Numbered from the stretch's first letter, positions 35,722-44,591 are shown. The stretch: 64,000 nucleotides of DNA from JAANXG01 sp034520625 (GCA_034520625.1 JAXHNI010000009.1:620001-684000); one strand, 5' to 3'. The notes: generated from the letters alone by a model not told the origin. Numbers and translations are program-made.

Positions 35722-36552
35722 ATGACCGACACCGGCTGGGCCGGGGTCCGCGTCCGTCTTCGCAGGCTCACCGACAGCGCGCGGTTTCAGAATGTAATCA
35801 TCGTGCTGATCGCGGTGAACGCGGTGACCCTCGGGCTCGAAACCTCGGACACCGCGATGGCGCGGGCCGGCGGTGTGATCTTGGTGGCGGACCGCATCCT
35901 GTTGTCGATATTCGCGGCGGAGATTCTTGCCCGGATCATGGCCCACGGTCTGCGCTTCTTTCGCGACCCGTGGAGCATATTCGATTTCCTGGTGGTGAGC
36001 GTGGCGGTGGTGCCGGTGACGGAGAACTTCTCCGTGCTCCGCGCGCTGCGCGTGCTCCGCGTCCTGCGGCTGGCGTCGGCGGTGCCGCGCATGCGCCGGG
36101 TGGTGGAGGCGCTGATGGCGGCCCTGCCGGGACTGGGCTCCGTGGTGGCCATTCTCGGTCTCATTTTCTATGTCGCCGGGGTCATGGCCACGAAGCTGTT
36201 CGGCGATGCATTCCCGCAGTGGTTCGGAACGCTCGGGCACAGTGTCTATTCCCTGTTCCAGATCATGACGCTGGAAAGCTGGTCCATGGGCATCGTGCGG
36301 CCGGTGATGGAGGTCTTTCCCTATGCCTGGGCCTTTTTCGTGACCTTCATACTGATTTCCACGTTCACCATGTTGAACCTGTTCATCGCCGTGGTGGTCA
36401 ACGCCATGCAGAGTCGCTACCACGCGGAAGAGGCCGAGCAGGCCGAGGCCGCCCACGGCGAGCGGGTCAAGCTGTTGGAGGAAATCCAGGCCCTGCGCAT
36501 GGAAGTCCGGGAGCTTCGCGGCGAGCTGCCATCGTCCCGCGGGCACGATTAG
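35722..36552 (+). CDS. Voltage-gated sodium channel, NaChBac/NavAb type
   Basis: Single-domain tetrameric channel. The 276-residue protein has six membrane segments: S1-S3 (about 22-100), an S4 with regular arginines (R107, R110, R113, R116 in VLRALRVLRVLRLA), the pore with selectivity filter TLESWSM at 183-189, identical to that of NavAb and NavMs, and S6 about 203-229. A C-terminal coiled coil (about 235-268) with heptads follows, as in bacterial Nav channels. GGAGG lies 6 bases before the ATG. Such channels help halophiles and alkaliphiles in sodium entry and motility. The stop codon sits in the left arm of a hairpin. Confidence 0.96.
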   Translation: MTDTGWAGVRVRLRRLTDSARFQNVIIVLIAVNAVTLGLETSDTAMARAGGVILVADRILLSIFAAEILARIMAHGLRFFRDPWSIFDFLVVSVAVVPVTENFSVLRALRVLRVLRLASAVPRMRRVVEALMAALPGLGSVVAILGLIFYVAGVMATKLFGDAFPQWFGTLGHSVYSLFQIMTLESWSMGIVRPVMEVFPYAWAFFVTFILISTFTMLNLFIAVVVNAMQSRYHAEEAEQAEAAHGERVKLLEEIQALRMEVRELRGELPSSRGHD

Positions 36553-36599
36553 CAGGCTGTTGGCACAGGTTAGGAGGGCCTTTTTCAACGGCCTGCTAA
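36549..36599. repeat. 14-bp inverted repeat over the channel stop codon
   Basis: TTAGCAGGCTGTTG (36549-36562) pairs with CAACGGCCTGCTAA (36586-36599), 14 bp with one G-U pair and a 23-base loop. The left arm contains the TAG stop of the sodium channel gene. A run of five T lies inside the loop, not after it, so it is not a simple terminator in the plus direction. Confidence 0.75.
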
Positions 36600-36617
36600 C
36601 TCATAGAGCACCGGTCA

Positions 36618-36821
36618 GTGGCCCACAGGCGGTAACTCGGTTTGAGAGCCAGTGTCAGGGCATGGGCCGGTGCCGGGGGCCGTCCCCCAGGGCCGCTGTG
36701 AATACTTCCCTGTACGCTCTCGCTCAAACATCCCTGTTTTCGAGAGCCCTGGGGGACGGCCCCCGGCACCGGCCACCACGTTCATGCGCGTCTTCGAACC
36801 GAGTTACCGCCTGTGGGCCAC
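36618..36821. repeat. Palindromic repeat element, copy 4 (204 bp)
   Basis: Outer arms form a perfect 25-bp inverted repeat (36618-36642, beginning GTGGCCCACAGGCGG, against 36797-36821). Inside lies the 111-base core (36664-36774) shared with copies at 8.7, 16.4 and 19.0 kb. The outer arms differ in sequence from those of copies 2 and 3 but still pair perfectly. It occupies most of the 375-base gap between the channel gene and the next gene; the rest holds the preceding hairpin and a promoter. Confidence 0.92.
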
Positions 36822-36877
36822 TCGTCGGGGCATCCATGGCCGCTCAACGGCACGTAAATGGAAGGCGCCACCGCCCA

Positions 36878-36886
36878 TGCTAATAT
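36878..36886 (+). promoter_or_regulatory. Extended -10 promoter for the PA2779-like gene
   Basis: TGCTAATAT, extended -10 with TAATAT, 42 bases before the start chosen for the next gene and after the palindromic element. The -35 region is not recognisable. Confidence 0.45.
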
Positions 36887-36927
36887 CGACCGTCCAACGT
36901 TCAACCTTGTCCGGAATGGAGAACGAA

Positions 36928-37311
36928 ATGCTGAAAGCGGCAATGAAACGATTCGTAGTGCTGGCGGCGGGCCTTGGCCTGCTCTCGACCACATTCGCCG
37001 GCGCTGTCAACGCGGCCATGGTCGGCACCCAGTCCGCGGTCACGATGGAACAGCGCGCCGAGTACGTCAGTGACATCAAGGGCTGGCTGGCCCAGGACAA
37101 CGTCCAGCAGCAGCTGGTGGAGCTCGGCGTCGACCCGGCGAGCGCTTCCGAGCGGGTTGCCGGCATGACGGCGGCGGAGCTGCAGAAGCTGCATACCCAG
37201 ATCGACCAGTTGCCCGCCGGCGCCGGCGTGATCGAGGTGATCGGCATCGTGTTCGTGGTGCTGCTGATTCTCGAACTGGTCGGCGTCACCAACATCTTCA
37301 GCCGGATGTAG
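36928..37311 (+). CDS. PA2779-family (DUF6627) membrane protein
   Basis: Small envelope protein of unknown function. The 127-residue precursor has a signal sequence (MKRFVVLAAGLGLLSTTFA from residue 6), a short periplasmic part with DNVQQQLVELGVDPASASER and MTAAELQKLHTQIDQLPAG, then one C-terminal membrane helix (about 105-122), as in Pseudomonas PA2779. The start at 36928 is preferred because GGAGA lies 6 bases upstream; ATGs at 36916 and 36943 are alternatives. The next gene encodes the PA2778-type partner, a pairing conserved in many Gammaproteobacteria. Confidence 0.85.
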   Translation: MLKAAMKRFVVLAAGLGLLSTTFAGAVNAAMVGTQSAVTMEQRAEYVSDIKGWLAQDNVQQQLVELGVDPASASERVAGMTAAELQKLHTQIDQLPAGAGVIEVIGIVFVVLLILELVGVTNIFSRM

Positions 37312-37400
37312 ACCCCATACCGGGGATCCCCGGCGCGGCCCCGCGCACGGACTCCGGCGCGGGCCGGGGAGCCGGGCGGCGTCGGGCCGCCGCCGTACTC

Positions 37401-38351
37401 GTGCTGGCGGTCACCCTGGCCGCCCTGACCGCCGGCTGCGCTTCACGTGGCCCGGTGCTGCCGGACGTGGTCCAGCAGACCGGTGCCGCGCCCAGCGTCG
37501 AGCTTTCCCGTACCCCGTTCTTCCCCCAGACCGAATACTATTGTGGGCCGGCGGCGCTCGCCACGGTGCTGAACAGCACCGGCGTCGAGGTCGGGCTGGA
37601 CGAGCTCGGATCGCGGGTCTACCTGCCGGAAAAGCGGGGCAGTCTCCAGGTGGAGGTCATGGCGGCGGCACGCCATTTCCGGCGCATGCCCTACCGCATC
37701 GACTCGCGACTGGAGGCGCTGCTTGCCGAGCTGCGCGCCGGCCGGCCGGTGCTGGTGTTCCAGAACCTGGGTATCAGGCTCATCCCCGTGTGGCACTATG
37801 CCGTGGTGGTGGGCTACGACGCCCGGGACGACACCATCATCCTGCGCTCCGGCAGGACGGAGCGCCGGGTAATGGCGGCCGGGGATTTCCTGGATACCTG
37901 GGAGCGGGCGGACCAATGGGGCATCGTGGTACTCCGGTCCGGCGAGATGCCCGCGAATCCGGACCCCGGCCGCTACCTTTCCGCCGTTGCCGCCATGGAA
38001 GACCTCGTCTCCGCGGAGCTGGCCGTGGAATGGCTTGCCGCCGCACGGGAACAGTGGCCGGGCAATCCGCTGGTGCACTTCGCTCACGGCAACAACCTTT
38101 ACGCGACGGGCGACAGTGCTGCGGCCGTGCGTGCATACCGCCGCGCCCTGTCCATCGATCCGGCGCTGCGCCCGGCGCGCAACAATCTGGCCCATGTGCT
38201 CTCCGAGCAGGGCTGCCAGAAGGAGGCACTGGCGCAGATCGAGCGGGCGCTGGCGGGGGAGGTCGAAGAAGGGCTCCGAGACACCCTCGAGGAAACCCGC
38301 GCGGAGATACGGCAGCGGATGGAAACCGGGGAAGCCGGTGCCTGTCGCTAG
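37401..38351 (+). CDS. PA2778-family C39-like cysteine peptidase lipoprotein with TPR
   Basis: Predicted outer-membrane or periplasmic lipoprotein. The 316-residue frame has a lipobox LTAGC (Cys13), a papain-like C39 domain (about 38-180) with the nucleophile in YYCGPAALATVL (Cys48) and the histidine in WHYAVVVGYD, and a TPR region (about 205-275). The start is uncertain: GTG at 37401 is the only usable start codon, but the frame is open upstream through an Arg-rich stretch (GRRRAAAVLV) that would make a better signal n-region and has no ATG, GTG or TTG. Function of the PA2779/PA2778 pair is unknown. Confidence 0.83.
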   Translation: MLAVTLAALTAGCASRGPVLPDVVQQTGAAPSVELSRTPFFPQTEYYCGPAALATVLNSTGVEVGLDELGSRVYLPEKRGSLQVEVMAAARHFRRMPYRIDSRLEALLAELRAGRPVLVFQNLGIRLIPVWHYAVVVGYDARDDTIILRSGRTERRVMAAGDFLDTWERADQWGIVVLRSGEMPANPDPGRYLSAVAAMEDLVSAELAVEWLAAAREQWPGNPLVHFAHGNNLYATGDSAAAVRAYRRALSIDPALRPARNNLAHVLSEQGCQKEALAQIERALAGEVEEGLRDTLEETRAEIRQRMETGEAGACR

Positions 38352-38359
38352 CGGGAAAC

Positions 38360-38436
<77 letters not shown>

Positions 38437-38449
38437 GAAGAGGAAGGCG

Positions 38450-38458
38450 ATTCTAGCA
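38450..38458 (-). promoter_or_regulatory. Extended -10 promoter for tRNA-Arg
   Basis: Minus-strand TGCTAGAAT whose last base lies 13 bases before the mature 5' end of the tRNA. The -35 is weak. It is the same extended -10 sequence as before rpoN. Confidence 0.5.
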
Positions 38459-38581
38459 GACAAACCGGATCCGGGGCGGTACCGGGTAGACCCCGCGGCT
38501 GACGCGGTCCCGGACCGACCGCATTGTCCTACAGTTTTCGGATCGGTACCGCGAAAATACTGAAGCGCAGGGCGCTTCCTT

Positions 38582-39646
38582 TCACGTCCCGAGAAAGAAC
38601 GTGACGGCGGCGGCGTAGATCGCCAGCATCAGAAAGCTCTCCAGCCCGATCTTCGCGATGCCGTACCGTTCCCGGTAGATGAACCCAAGGAGCAGGACGG
38701 CGGTCATCAGTATCGTCACCAGACCCCAGAGAATCTGCAGCGGCGTGACGGCGTGGTAGATCGAGGCCTGGGGATAGACGATATCGGCGGCGGCGATTAC
38801 CGTCATGTTGAAGCAGTTGGTGCCGAGGATGCCGCCGACCGCCAGGGTCAGCGCCCCGAGTCGAATGGCGGCAACCGTCGTCACGAGCTCCGGCAGGGAT
38901 GTGGCCAGGGCCGTGAACAGTCCCCCTACCGCCGTCTCTGACAGGGCGGTCTGCGCGGCGATCGTCTGTCCTGCCTTCATCAGCGCCCAGCCCGCGATGG
39001 CCATGGCCGCCGCCAGGAGGATGAAGTCGACCCAGAGCCGCGCGAGCCCGCGGCCGGATTGACCCCCGTCTTCGGGTTCGTCCTTAACGGTCTGCGCCGT
39101 GTGCCGCGGCGTCCACATCGGCCGGGCGTGGGCGTCGCGCACGGCAGTGTAGCCGAGTATGTATGCCGCCAGCAGCAATGGGGTGACGGGGTGAATGCCC
39201 CAGATGTCGTATGCCGGGGTCACCATGGCGATCAGGGGGATGATCAGCAGTGCGATCAATAGAGCCGCCTGGATGAGATTGGCGGACGAGGCGGCGGCGT
39301 GCTCGAGATTCGCCTTGCGGTAGACCAGGTCCCCGACGCCGAGGAAGGCGAGATTCACCGCCATGCTCCCCATCACGTTGCTCATGGCGAGCTCGGCGTG
39401 GCTGTCGATGGCGGCCGTGAGGGTGGCCGCGAAATCCGGCAGCGACGTCGCCCCGGCCAGGAACAGTCCGCCCATCAGTGCCTCGCCCCAGCCGGTGCGA
39501 TCGGCGAGCCGATCGGCGGTCATGGACATGAATACGCCGGTTAGCGCTATGGCCGCGGCGGCTGCCGCGAACACGATCGTGCTGGTGCCCAGGGAACTGA
39601 ACAGGGTTTCTCTCGTCTGGTAAGGGCCGGTCCGGTACGTCAGCAA
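38582..39646 (-). CDS. CaCA-family Na+/Ca2+ (cation) exchanger, second copy
   Basis: Inner-membrane cation antiporter. The 354-residue protein has the two alpha repeats GATSLPDFAATLTAAIDSHA followed by SNVMGSMAVN, and ALATSLPELVTTVAAIRLGA followed by GGILGTNCFN, joined by a charged cytoplasmic loop (about 175-200). The first repeat has Asp (SLPD) where Glu is usual, and MGS replaces GSN. The start appears to be TTG at 39646; no better codon is nearby. It is distant in sequence from the YrbG-like copy at 4.6 kb. Confidence 0.85.
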   Translation of the reverse strand: MLTYRTGPYQTRETLFSSLGTSTIVFAAAAAAIALTGVFMSMTADRLADRTGWGEALMGGLFLAGATSLPDFAATLTAAIDSHAELAMSNVMGSMAVNLAFLGVGDLVYRKANLEHAAASSANLIQAALLIALLIIPLIAMVTPAYDIWGIHPVTPLLLAAYILGYTAVRDAHARPMWTPRHTAQTVKDEPEDGGQSGRGLARLWVDFILLAAAMAIAGWALMKAGQTIAAQTALSETAVGGLFTALATSLPELVTTVAAIRLGALTLAVGGILGTNCFNMTVIAAADIVYPQASIYHAVTPLQILWGLVTILMTAVLLLGFIYRERYGIAKIGLESFLMLAIYAAAVTFFLGT

Positions 39647-39828
39647 ACCATAACGGGTTAGTCAACTTTTTTCGTGTCCGCCGCCGGCCTTCTCCCCGGT
39701 ACCGGCCTATGATCTGAATCGCGCCGTCGGGCGCCATGCCGCCGAGACCGGGGCTTGATCCCCGGCCGGTGTCGGCGTAAGTTTCACGGAACGAAAGCTG
39801 TGAAACAACGGCTTGACCCGTGGGGGCG

Positions 39829-41652
39829 ATGAAACCGACCGACACCTACCACCCGGATTACTTCCACAAGGTCGTGGACTGCCAGTGGGCCTGCCCCGCC
39901 CATACCGACGTTCCCGGCTATATCCGCCTGATCGCCCAGGGCCGGTACACCGACGCCTACATGCTGAACCGGGATTCCAACGTGTTCCCGGGCATCCTGG
40001 GCCGGGTCTGCGACCGGCCCTGCGAGCCGGCCTGCCGGCGCGGGCGGGTGGACGGCCAGAAACCCGTCGCCATCTGTCGCCTCAAGCGGGTGGCCTACGA
40101 CTACAAGGACGACATCAGGGACCGGCTGCCGGCGATTCCCGAGCAGAAGAACGGCAAGCGCATCGCCTGCGTCGGCGCCGGTTGTGCCTCGCTGACCGTG
40201 GCCAACGACCTGCTGCCCATGGGCTACGAGGTGACGATCTTCGAGAAGCTGGATGTCACCGGAGGCCTGATGCGCTCGAACATCCCCCGTTTCCGGCTGC
40301 CGCCCCGGGTCCTGGACGAGGAGATTGACAACATCGTCGACATGGGCGCGGACCTGCGCCTCGGCACCCCGGTGGACTCCATGAAGGGGCTGCTGGACGA
40401 GGGATTCGACGCCGTGTTCGTGGGCTCGGGGGCGCCGCGGGGCAAGGACCTCGACTGCCCCGGACGCGAGGAGGCCTGGGGCACCGGCCGCCTGCACATC
40501 GGCATCGCCTGGCTGGAGTCGGTGGCTTTCGAGCATATCGAACGGATCGGAAAACGGGTCCTGATCATCGGCGCCGGGAACACGGCGATGGACTGCTGCC
40601 GCACGTCTCTGCGACTCGGGGCCGACGATGTCCGGGTGATGGCGCGCAAGCCGAAGGACCAGCTCAAGGCATCCGAGTGGGAGCTGGAGGATGCGCTGGA
40701 GGAGAACGTCGAGCTGATGACGCACCATTCCCCCAAGGCCTTCGTGGTGGAGGGCGGAGAGCTGAGAGGCATGACATTCGAGGTCCTGGAGTACTTCGAC
40801 GAGGGCGGCCGCTGGAAAAGCCGGGTACTGGAGGAAGTGTTCCTGCCTGCGGACGACGTCATCCTGGCCATCGGCCAGGAGAATGCCTTCCCCTGGGTCG
40901 AGCGGGATATCGGCATCGAGTTCGACCAATGGGACGTCCCGGTGGTGGACCGAACCACCTACCAATCCACCCGGCCGGGCGTGTTCTTCGGCGGCGATGC
41001 TGCGTTTGGTCCCGAGAACATCATCTGGGCGGTGCGCCACGGCCACGAGGCCGCGATCTCCATCCACAAGTACGTCCACGGCGAGCCCGTCGAAGACCGG
41101 CTGCCCGATGCGGTGGACGTGCACACCTGCAAGATGGGGCTGCACGAGTGGTCGTATTCGAACCCCTACGAGCCCGGCGAGCGCCGGCTGGTGCCCCACG
41201 TCGACCTCAAGCAGCGATTCAAGAACATCGACATCGAGGTGGAGCTCGGCTTCGGCGATGAGGACTGGCCGGTGGAAGTGGAGCGCTGCCTGAACTGCGA
41301 CATCCAGACCATCTTCTTTCACGACAAGTGCATCGAGTGCGACGCCTGCCTCGACATCTGCCCGACCCAGTGCCTGACGATCCTGGCCATCGACGAGGAG
41401 GAGCCGGAGGAATCGGTCCGCGGTCGCCTGAAAGTGCCGGCGACGAACCCGGACCAGGCCGTCTACGTCTCGAAAAAGCTGCCCCAGACCCGGCGCCACA
41501 TGGTGAAGGACGAAGACCAGTGCATCCACTGCGGCCTGTGCGCGGAGCGCTGCCCCACCGCCGCCTGGGACATGAAGCAGTCGCATATCTTCATTCCCAA
41601 GGTCGACGACAACGACATTCCCGAGCTCGTTCACCGCAAGCATGCCGGATGA
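39829..41652 (+). CDS. NAD(P)H-type flavoprotein with ferredoxin domains, electron-transfer subunit of an oxoacid:ferredoxin oxidoreductase
   Basis: GltD-like FAD oxidoreductase fused to a ferredoxin module. The 607-residue protein has an N-terminal Fe-S region (CQWACPAHTDVPGYI, then CDRPCEPACRRGR), an FAD site (RIACVGAGCASLTVANDL, about 112-130), an NAD(P) site (VLIIGAGNTAMDCCRTSLRL) and a C-terminal pair of [4Fe-4S] motifs (CIECDACLDICPTQC and CIHCGLCAERCPTA). It is 41 bases upstream of korA-like and korB-like genes and probably moves electrons between ferredoxin-level centres and pyridine nucleotide. ATG at 39829 is preferred over GTG at 39820. Confidence 0.85.
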   Translation: MKPTDTYHPDYFHKVVDCQWACPAHTDVPGYIRLIAQGRYTDAYMLNRDSNVFPGILGRVCDRPCEPACRRGRVDGQKPVAICRLKRVAYDYKDDIRDRLPAIPEQKNGKRIACVGAGCASLTVANDLLPMGYEVTIFEKLDVTGGLMRSNIPRFRLPPRVLDEEIDNIVDMGADLRLGTPVDSMKGLLDEGFDAVFVGSGAPRGKDLDCPGREEAWGTGRLHIGIAWLESVAFEHIERIGKRVLIIGAGNTAMDCCRTSLRLGADDVRVMARKPKDQLKASEWELEDALEENVELMTHHSPKAFVVEGGELRGMTFEVLEYFDEGGRWKSRVLEEVFLPADDVILAIGQENAFPWVERDIGIEFDQWDVPVVDRTTYQSTRPGVFFGGDAAFGPENIIWAVRHGHEAAISIHKYVHGEPVEDRLPDAVDVHTCKMGLHEWSYSNPYEPGERRLVPHVDLKQRFKNIDIEVELGFGDEDWPVEVERCLNCDIQTIFFHDKCIECDACLDICPTQCLTILAIDEEEPEESVRGRLKVPATNPDQAVYVSKKLPQTRRHMVKDEDQCIHCGLCAERCPTAAWDMKQSHIFIPKVDDNDIPELVHRKHAG

Positions 41653-41693
41653 CATGGAGAATCCCGAAGTGATGACTGGGGTCTAGCGCAAAG

Positions 41694-43541
41694 ATGGAAC
41701 GGGTCAACGACTTCACCCTGAAGGTGGCCACCGCCAACGGTACCGGCTCCGCCAGCGCCAACGCGCTGCTGATGAAGGCCATCTTCCGCATGGGTGCCCC
41801 GGTGATGGGCAAGAATTATTTCCCCTCCAATATCCAGGGCCTGCCCACCTGGTACGAGATCCGGGTCACCGAGTCCGGGGACCTCACCCGCTCCGGCGAA
41901 GTGCATTTCATGGTGGCGATGAACGCCCAGACGTTTGCCCAGGATCATGCCGAAGTGGCATCCGGCGGCTACCTGCTCTACGACAGCTCCTGGCCCCGGG
42001 TGCGGGAGCTGAACCGGGACGACATCCAGGTCATCGGCGTGCCCCTGGCGGAGATGGTGAACCTGGAGTTCGCCGAGGTGCGCACCCGCATCCTGATGAA
42101 GAACATCGCCTACGTCGGCGCCCTGGCCGGGCTTCTGGACCTGGATATGGCCGTGATCGAGGCTTCGCTGAAGGAAACCTTCGGGGAAAGGAAAGCCAAA
42201 CTGGTGGAAGCCAACATGCGAGCCGCCGAGCTGGGCTACAGCTACACGAAGGAGCACTACGAGTGCCCGCTGCCGCTGCGCGTGCGCCGTACCAATCTCA
42301 CCGAGGGGCATATCGTCATCAACGGCAACACCACCGCCGCCCTGGGCGCCATGTTCGCCGGGGCCACCGTCGGCGCCTGGTATCCCATCACGCCCTCCAC
42401 CAGCCTGATGGACGCGTTCAAGGGCTTCTGCGAGCGCTACCGCCGCAACGACGACGGCGAGCGGGAGTTTCTGGTGCTCCAGGCCGAGGACGAGCTGGCG
42501 GCCATCGGCATGGTGATGGGGGCGGGCTGGATGGGCGCCCGGGCCTTCACCCCGACCTCGGGGCCCGGCATCAGCCTCATGAACGAGTTCATCAGCTTTG
42601 GCTACTACACCGAGATCCCGGCGGTGCTGTTCGACATCCAGCGGGTGGGGCCGTCCACCGGCATGCCCACACGCACCCAGCAAGCGGACCTGATGGAGTG
42701 CGCCTACGCCGGCCACGGTGACACCCGCCACCTCTGCCTCTACCCGGCGGACCCCGGCGAGGCCTTCGAGCTCACGGTGAGCGCCTTCGATCTGGCCGAG
42801 CATTTCCAGACCCCCGTGTTCGTGGTGTCGGACCTGGACATCGGGATGAACGAGTGGATGGTGCCGGCGCTGAAATGGGACGAACGCTACCGCCCGGACC
42901 GGGGCAAGCTGTTGAGCGCCGACGAGCTCAAGCAGCTGCCCGGCCGCTTCGGCCGCTACCTCGATCCGGACAACGACGGTATTCCCTTCCGGACACTGCC
43001 CGGTGTGCATCCCGCAGGTGCTTTTTTCACCCGGGGCTCGGGGCATTCCAAGCATGGCAGCTACACTGAGGACGCGGCGGAATATCAGGAAGTGATGGAC
43101 CGACTGAAACGCAAGTTCGACACCGCCCGCAGCCACGTGCCCAGGCCGGTGATCGAGTGTGTTCACGACGCGGGCGGCGGCGGGAAAAAGACCGCCGGGA
43201 AGCCGCGGCCCACCCGGTGCGGCATCGTTACCCTTGGCTCCTGCGACGTCGCGGTGCGCGAAGCCCGCAAGACCCTGCGCGCCGGGGGCACGGAGCTCGA
43301 CTATTGCCGCGTGCGGGCTTTTCCGTTCAATGAACAGGTCGAGCGCTTCCTGCGCGAGCACGACACCGTGTTCGTGGTGGAGCAGAACCGCGACGCCCAG
43401 TTTCGGAACATGCTGCTCATGGAGACCGGAGTGGACCGCAGGAAGCTGGTTTCCATACTTCACTACAACGGCCTGCCGATCGCCTCCTCCCACGTCGAGG
43501 AGGCGGTGCTGACCTATCTCGACCAGGGGCAAGTGGCATGA
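41694..43541 (+). CDS. korA: 2-oxoacid:ferredoxin oxidoreductase, fused gamma-alpha subunit (KorA-like)
   Basis: Subunit of a CoA-dependent 2-oxoacid (most likely 2-oxoglutarate) oxidoreductase. The 615-residue protein joins a gamma domain (about 1-190, opening with TANGTGSASANALLMKAIFR) to an alpha/pyrimidine-binding domain with GAWYPITPSTSLMDAFKGF, TPTSGPGISLMNEFISFGYY and GPSTGMPTRTQQADL. The Thr-Pro-Ser/Thr-rich signatures favour 2-oxoglutarate over pyruvate, but this is not certain. The end overlaps korB by four bases (ATGA). Confidence 0.87.
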   Translation: MERVNDFTLKVATANGTGSASANALLMKAIFRMGAPVMGKNYFPSNIQGLPTWYEIRVTESGDLTRSGEVHFMVAMNAQTFAQDHAEVASGGYLLYDSSWPRVRELNRDDIQVIGVPLAEMVNLEFAEVRTRILMKNIAYVGALAGLLDLDMAVIEASLKETFGERKAKLVEANMRAAELGYSYTKEHYECPLPLRVRRTNLTEGHIVINGNTTAALGAMFAGATVGAWYPITPSTSLMDAFKGFCERYRRNDDGEREFLVLQAEDELAAIGMVMGAGWMGARAFTPTSGPGISLMNEFISFGYYTEIPAVLFDIQRVGPSTGMPTRTQQADLMECAYAGHGDTRHLCLYPADPGEAFELTVSAFDLAEHFQTPVFVVSDLDIGMNEWMVPALKWDERYRPDRGKLLSADELKQLPGRFGRYLDPDNDGIPFRTLPGVHPAGAFFTRGSGHSKHGSYTEDAAEYQEVMDRLKRKFDTARSHVPRPVIECVHDAGGGGKKTAGKPRPTRCGIVTLGSCDVAVREARKTLRAGGTELDYCRVRAFPFNEQVERFLREHDTVFVVEQNRDAQFRNMLLMETGVDRRKLVSILHYNGLPIASSHVEEAVLTYLDQGQVA

Positions 43542-44587
43542 CATACATGAAAAAACCCGCCGTGCATCATTCGGGCCTGCCCGCCAATGAGCTGGGTTAC
43601 ACGGTGCGGGATTACGAGGGCGGCATGTCCACGCTTTGCGCGGGCTGCGGGCACGATTCCATCACTGCGGCCCTCATCCAGGCCTGCTGGGAGCTGGACA
43701 TCGAGCCGCACAACGTCGCCAAGATGAGCGGCATCGGCTGCTCATCCAAGACTCCGGCCTATTTCCTCAGCCAGGCCCACGGCATCAATGCCGTCCACGG
43801 CCGCATGCCCTCCATCGCCACCGGCGCCAACGCCGCCAACCAGGACCTGCACTTCATCGGCGTATCCGGCGACGGCGACTCGTTGTCCATCGGCTTCGGT
43901 CAGTTCGCCCACGCCATTCGCCGCAACGTGAACATGCTGTACCTGATCGAGAACAACGGCGTCTATGGCCTCACCAAGGGCCAGTTTTCCGCCAGCGCGG
44001 ACGTCGGCAGCCGCGCCAAGGGCGGTGTGGTCAACGAGCAGCCGCCCATCGAGCCGGTGCTCACCGCGCTGTCCCTGGGCTGCACCTTCGTCGCCCGCAG
44101 CTTCTCCGGCGACAAGGAGCAGCTGGTGACCCTGATCAAGGCGGGCCTGCGGCACCGGGGTTTCGCCATGATCGACGTTATCAGCCCCTGCGTAGCCTTC
44201 AACGACCACGAGGGCAGCACCAAGAGCTACGCCCATACCCGGGAGTTTCATCATCCCGCGATCCACACCGACTTCATCGAGCCGAAGGAAGAGATCCGGG
44301 TGGAGTACGCCAGGGGCGCCTCGATGCCCGTAGAGCTCCACGACGGCTCCACCATCGTGCTGCGCAAGGTGGACGTCGACCACGATCCCACCGACCGCGC
44401 CCGTGCTTTCGGCTACCTCGAGCGCCACCGTGAAGCCGGGGAGATCGTCACCGGTCTGCTTTACCTCGAGGAGGAAGCCGCCGACCTCCATGCCCACAAC
44501 CGCACCGCCCCGGGCTCCCTGGTCAACGCCCGTCCCCGCGATGACCAGGCGGCGATCCTGGAGGAGATTCAGACCCGATATCGTTGA
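43538..44587 (+). CDS. korB: 2-oxoacid:ferredoxin oxidoreductase, TPP-binding beta subunit (KorB-like)
   Basis: Thiamine-diphosphate subunit of the same enzyme. The 349-residue protein has the cluster-binding cysteines in STLCAGCGHDSI and SGIGCSSKTPAYF, the TPP motif GVSGDGDSLSIGFGQFAHAI ending in IENNGVYGLTKGQ, and a KorB-type central region. It is about 50 residues longer than minimal KorB because of a C-terminal extension. Co-translated with korA. Confidence 0.88.
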   Translation: MTYMKKPAVHHSGLPANELGYTVRDYEGGMSTLCAGCGHDSITAALIQACWELDIEPHNVAKMSGIGCSSKTPAYFLSQAHGINAVHGRMPSIATGANAANQDLHFIGVSGDGDSLSIGFGQFAHAIRRNVNMLYLIENNGVYGLTKGQFSASADVGSRAKGGVVNEQPPIEPVLTALSLGCTFVARSFSGDKEQLVTLIKAGLRHRGFAMIDVISPCVAFNDHEGSTKSYAHTREFHHPAIHTDFIEPKEEIRVEYARGASMPVELHDGSTIVLRKVDVDHDPTDRARAFGYLERHREAGEIVTGLLYLEEEAADLHAHNRTAPGSLVNARPRDDQAAILEEIQTRYR

Positions 44588-44591
44588 CCTT

